A stretch of 8,248 bases of DNA from Candidatus Cloacimonadota bacterium (GTDB lineage: Bacteria; Cloacimonadota; Cloacimonadia; Cloacimonadales; TCS61): the NCBI GenBank assembly GCA_027858325.1, contig JAQICU010000071.1, positions 1-8,248 on the forward strand, written 5' to 3'. Below the pieces are notes generated by a model. It was not told where the DNA came from and ran no database searches. It saw only the letters and a program-made list of their open reading frames with translations. The position numbers and the translations under genes were made by a program. This document shows positions 6,886 through 8,248 of this stretch, one piece after another. How positions within the stretch are numbered: position 1 is the first letter of the stretch; each line of letters starts with the position of its first letter.

Positions 6886-7302
6886 TTAGTTAAGTACAGT
6901 AGCTAGGATACCACTTGTTGGACCAGTAATAACAAGTTGACCACTAACACCGGTTGAACCGTCATTACCAATTTCTGTACCAAGACCAGTAATTGTAAGA
7001 TCGTCCCCGGAAATTGCAAGAGTAAATTCTCCATTACCTGTTGTAAGAATTGTACCATCCCAGTCATAACCAAGCCAATCACCAACTTCAGTTGTAGTTA
7101 GCCAATCATTTCCACCACCGCCGTGTGTAAGTGGTGTTTTGTAAAATGCCAGAGATGCAGATGCCAGGTTGTTCATATCACCCATGATTGCCTGACGGTT
7201 AGAATTTACAGCCTGAGCATTGAACATTGTAATACCCACTGCAACTGCGATACCAACGATAATTACACTTAATACGATCAAAAGAATTTGTTGTGTTCCC
7301 AT
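6886..7302 (-). CDS. Pilin-like major subunit candidate with non-canonical N-terminus (138 aa)
   Basis: The protein starts MGTQQILLIVLSVIIV, and the hydrophobic helix runs to about residue 27. A polar stalk follows (NAQAVNSNRQAIMGDMNNLA, 28-47), then a region (about 48-65) with FYKTP and a HGGGG turn, and a Gly/Thr-rich beta domain to the end. This layout is that of a type IV pilin, but the usual GFTLIE leader junction and Glu+5 are absent. Similar short-leader pilin-like proteins are, to my recollection, common beside pilC/pilB in candidate phyla of the FCB group. It is the first gene after a sigma-54 promoter, has the strongest ribosome binding site in the window (AGGAGGG), and is separated from the assembly genes by a hairpin. 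These are the expression features of a major subunit. The pilin role is inferred; no functional residue proves it. Confidence 0.75.
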   Translation of the reverse strand: MGTQQILLIVLSVIIVGIAVAVGITMFNAQAVNSNRQAIMGDMNNLASASLAFYKTPLTHGGGGNDWLTTTEVGDWLGYDWDGTILTTGNGEFTLAISGDDLTITGLGTEIGNDGSTGVSGQLVITGPTSGILATVLN

Positions 7303-7307
7303 TATAC

Positions 7308-7313
7308 CCTCCT
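7308..7313 (-). promoter_or_regulatory. Strong ribosome binding site of the pilin-like gene
   Basis: AGGAGG on the minus strand, five bases before ATG 7302-7300. It is the closest match to the consensus anti-16S complement seen in the window and fits high expression of a major subunit. Confidence 0.85.
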
Positions 7314-7369
7314 ATTTTGGTTTTAAGGTCACTTTTAATTCACTTTTCTAAATTCACACCAACCTACAT

Positions 7370-7385
7370 TGCAAGGAGTGTGCCA
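7370..7385 (-). promoter_or_regulatory. Sigma-54 (RpoN) -24/-12 promoter of the pilin operon
   Basis: The minus strand reads TGGCAC-ACTCC-TTGCA, an exact match to the sigma-54 consensus TGGCAC-N5-TTGCW, with GG and GC ten bases apart. With the C of TTGC at -12 (7371), transcription would begin near 7359, giving a 5' leader of about 57 bases before the pilin ATG. Sigma-54 promoters need an NtrC-type activator, and the operon ends in a PilS/NtrB-like kinase. The arrangement copies the PilS-PilR control of pilA known in Pseudomonas. Confidence 0.85.
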
Positions 7386-7565
7386 ATGCAATTTTTTTTG
7401 TAAAAATAATCATGCCTTATTCGCAAACTACTTTATAAAGCTGTTTTAAACAGGCAAGAAAAAAATTATGTAAAGCAAAGAAAAAAATGAGTTAACAATA
7501 AAATGTCATAAAATAAGTACGATCATAATTAATGTGTAATGATATCATGTCAGGGAATACAAATC

Positions 7566-7594
7566 TTGACAAATATAAGTAGCTTATTGATTAA
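7566..7594 (+). promoter_or_regulatory. Candidate housekeeping promoter for gtrA
   Basis: A perfect TTGACA (7566-7571) is followed after 17 bases by GATTAA (7589-7594), a weak match to TATAAT. The start codon of gtrA lies 25 bases further on. The -35 box is convincing, the -10 is not, and in AT-rich sequence such matches arise by chance. Confidence 0.35.
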
Positions 7595-7618
7595 TAAATC
7601 AAAAAACAGAGAATATAT

Positions 7619-8044
7619 ATGATTAATAAACTTTTTGTAGAGAAGACAGATAATACGTTTATTCAACTATTCCGCTATACATTTGTAGGTGGAGCTGCAT
7701 TCATAGTTGATTTTGGTAGTCTGTATCTTCTTACGGATTTCGCAGGATTTCATTATCTTCATTCAGCAGCCATCGCTTTTATATTAGGACTAATAATAAA
7801 CTATACCTTAAGTATATTATGGGTATTTAAATCTCGAGTAGTTAATAAAAGAATAATTGAATTCATTATTTTTGCTATTATTGGAATTGTTGGTTTAGTT
7901 TTAAATGAATTAATTATCTGGTTTTCAACTGAGCGAATACATCTATATTATCTTCATTCTAAATTGATATCAACAGCTATCGTTTATTTCTGGAATTTTC
8001 TCGCAAGAAAATATATACTTTATAAAGGAAGTGTAAGTGAATAA
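7619..8044 (+). CDS. GtrA-family four-helix membrane protein (141 aa)
   Basis: GtrA-family proteins are small membrane proteins thought to help move lipid-linked sugars across the membrane for cell-surface polysaccharide or glycosylation. The length (141) and four hydrophobic helices (about 17-38, 44-66, 78-99, 112-130) fit the family. So do the hallmark motifs: FIQLFRYTFVGG (14-25), NYTLSILWVFKSR (61-73) and YFWNFLARKYILY (123-135). The ATG at 7619 has only a weak CAGAGA site upstream. It is transcribed away from the pilus operon and overlaps the following oxidoreductase gene by 8 bases, so the two are coupled. A glycosyltransferase commonly lies in such clusters and may follow outside the window. 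A link to pilin glycosylation would be speculation. The substrate is unknown. Confidence 0.9.
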   Translation: MINKLFVEKTDNTFIQLFRYTFVGGAAFIVDFGSLYLLTDFAGFHYLHSAAIAFILGLIINYTLSILWVFKSRVVNKRIIEFIIFAIIGIVGLVLNELIIWFSTERIHLYYLHSKLISTAIVYFWNFLARKYILYKGSVSE

Positions 8045-8248
8045 AAAAACAGCCATCATCATAGGAGCAGGTCCTGCTGGGTTGACTGCAGCTTATGAAC
8101 TATTAGAAAAAACAAATATAATACCAATAATATATGAAATGTCCAGCGATATTGGTGGAATTTCAAAAACGGTGAAGTACAAAGGAAATCGTATTGATCT
8201 TGGTGGTCTTAGGTTTTTTTCTAAATCAGAGTGTGTCTTGGAATTTTG
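8037..8248 (+). CDS. FAD-dependent NAD(P)-binding oxidoreductase (amine oxidase / UDP-galactopyranose mutase-like fold), N-terminal part
   Basis: The frame opens with GTG at 8037 and runs to the window edge (70 codons visible). The start is supported by an AAGGA site (8025-8029) seven bases upstream; the next in-frame ATG is codon 35, inside the dinucleotide-binding fold. Residues 7-24 form the Rossmann fingerprint IIIGAGPAGLTAAYELLE. Glu34 ends the second strand, where it would bind the FAD ribose. SSDIGGIS (36-43) and the block GNRIDLGGLRFFSKS (50-64) are typical of a family of flavoproteins encoded near glycosyltransferases and GtrA proteins. Most relatives that I recall have His instead of Leu58 in GGHRFFSKS. 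The gene is cut by the window edge, so the substrate domain is not visible. The role is probably in envelope sugar or lipid-carrier metabolism. Confidence 0.82.
   Translation, partial: MNKKTAIIIGAGPAGLTAAYELLEKTNIIPIIYEMSSDIGGISKTVKYKGNRIDLGGLRFFSKSECVLEF

Larger units (their letters stand above)
7303..7618. other. Divergent intergenic region between pilin and gtrA
   Basis: These 316 bases hold no convincing gene. They contain the sigma-54 promoter on the minus strand and a candidate -35/-10 promoter on the plus strand. Between them lie several short dyads: CTTTATAAAG (7431-7440), CTGTTT-T-AAACAG (7441-7453) and ATGATATCAT (7539-7548). There are also A/T tracts at 7392-7399, 7459-7465 and 7481-7487, the last two about two helical turns apart. 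The dyads lie about 60-180 bases upstream of the sigma-54 element, where enhancer sites for an NtrC-type activator are expected. None matches a motif I can name with confidence. Confidence 0.55.

Noticed and set aside
6903..7085. Second minus-strand open frame of 60 codons inside the pilin-like gene
   Set aside because: It is a frame-shifted shadow made of low-complexity Leu/Val/Gln translation of Gly/Thr-rich codons.
1..8248. CRISPR array, tRNA or rRNA genes, insertion sequences
   Set aside because: No regularly spaced direct repeats, cloverleaf-like segments, rRNA-like conserved stretches, transposase motifs or paired terminal repeats were seen; the only strong inverted repeat is the palindrome at 6825-6858.

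Overview
The window is AT-rich (about one third G+C by eye) and bacterial. It holds most of a type IV pilus (T4P) / type II secretion-like assembly operon on the minus strand. A short, unrelated envelope-polysaccharide pair reads the other way at the right-hand end. The N-terminal style of the pilin-like proteins suggests an uncultured lineage of the Fibrobacterota-Chlorobiota-Bacteroidota neighbourhood (for example Cloacimonadota, Delongbacteria or Marinimicrobia-like). That placement is inferred from family style only and is low confidence.

Minus strand, in transcription order: a textbook sigma-54 promoter (7385-7370); a small pilin-like protein (7302-6886) with a strong ribosome binding site; a perfect 34-bp palindrome (6825-6858), probably a terminator or attenuator; a PilC/GspF inner-membrane platform protein (6789-5446); a PilB/GspE assembly ATPase (5432-3648, TTG start); two short proteins with one N-terminal membrane helix that look like minor pilins (3644-3210 and 3207-2599); two paralogous PilX-like anchored proteins with a repetitive, bactofilin-like C-terminal domain (2558-1704 and 1668-760); and the first 244 residues of a PilS/NtrB-type membrane histidine kinase, cut by the left edge (733-1). 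From pilC to the kinase the gaps are 2 to 35 bases (the 35-base gap excludes the intended longer start at 2588), so this is one transcription unit.

Plus strand: a 316-base divergent intergenic region (7303-7618), a GtrA-family four-helix membrane protein (7619-8044), and the start of an FAD-dependent oxidoreductase (8037-8248, cut by the right edge) that overlaps gtrA by 8 bases.

How it fits together: PilB powers and PilC anchors polymerisation of the pilin, and the four single-helix proteins are likely minor components that prime or decorate the fibre. The kinase at the operon end and the sigma-54 promoter at its head suggest the PilS-PilR circuit known from Pseudomonas, with an NtrC-type activator probably encoded just beyond the left edge. 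No prepilin peptidase, PilT, PilM-Q or regulator is in view.

The most unusual points are: an in-frame TGA at codon 2 of one PilX-like gene, exactly where its paralog has glycine; pilin-like proteins without the usual leader peptide and Glu+5; and the 34-bp perfect palindrome.
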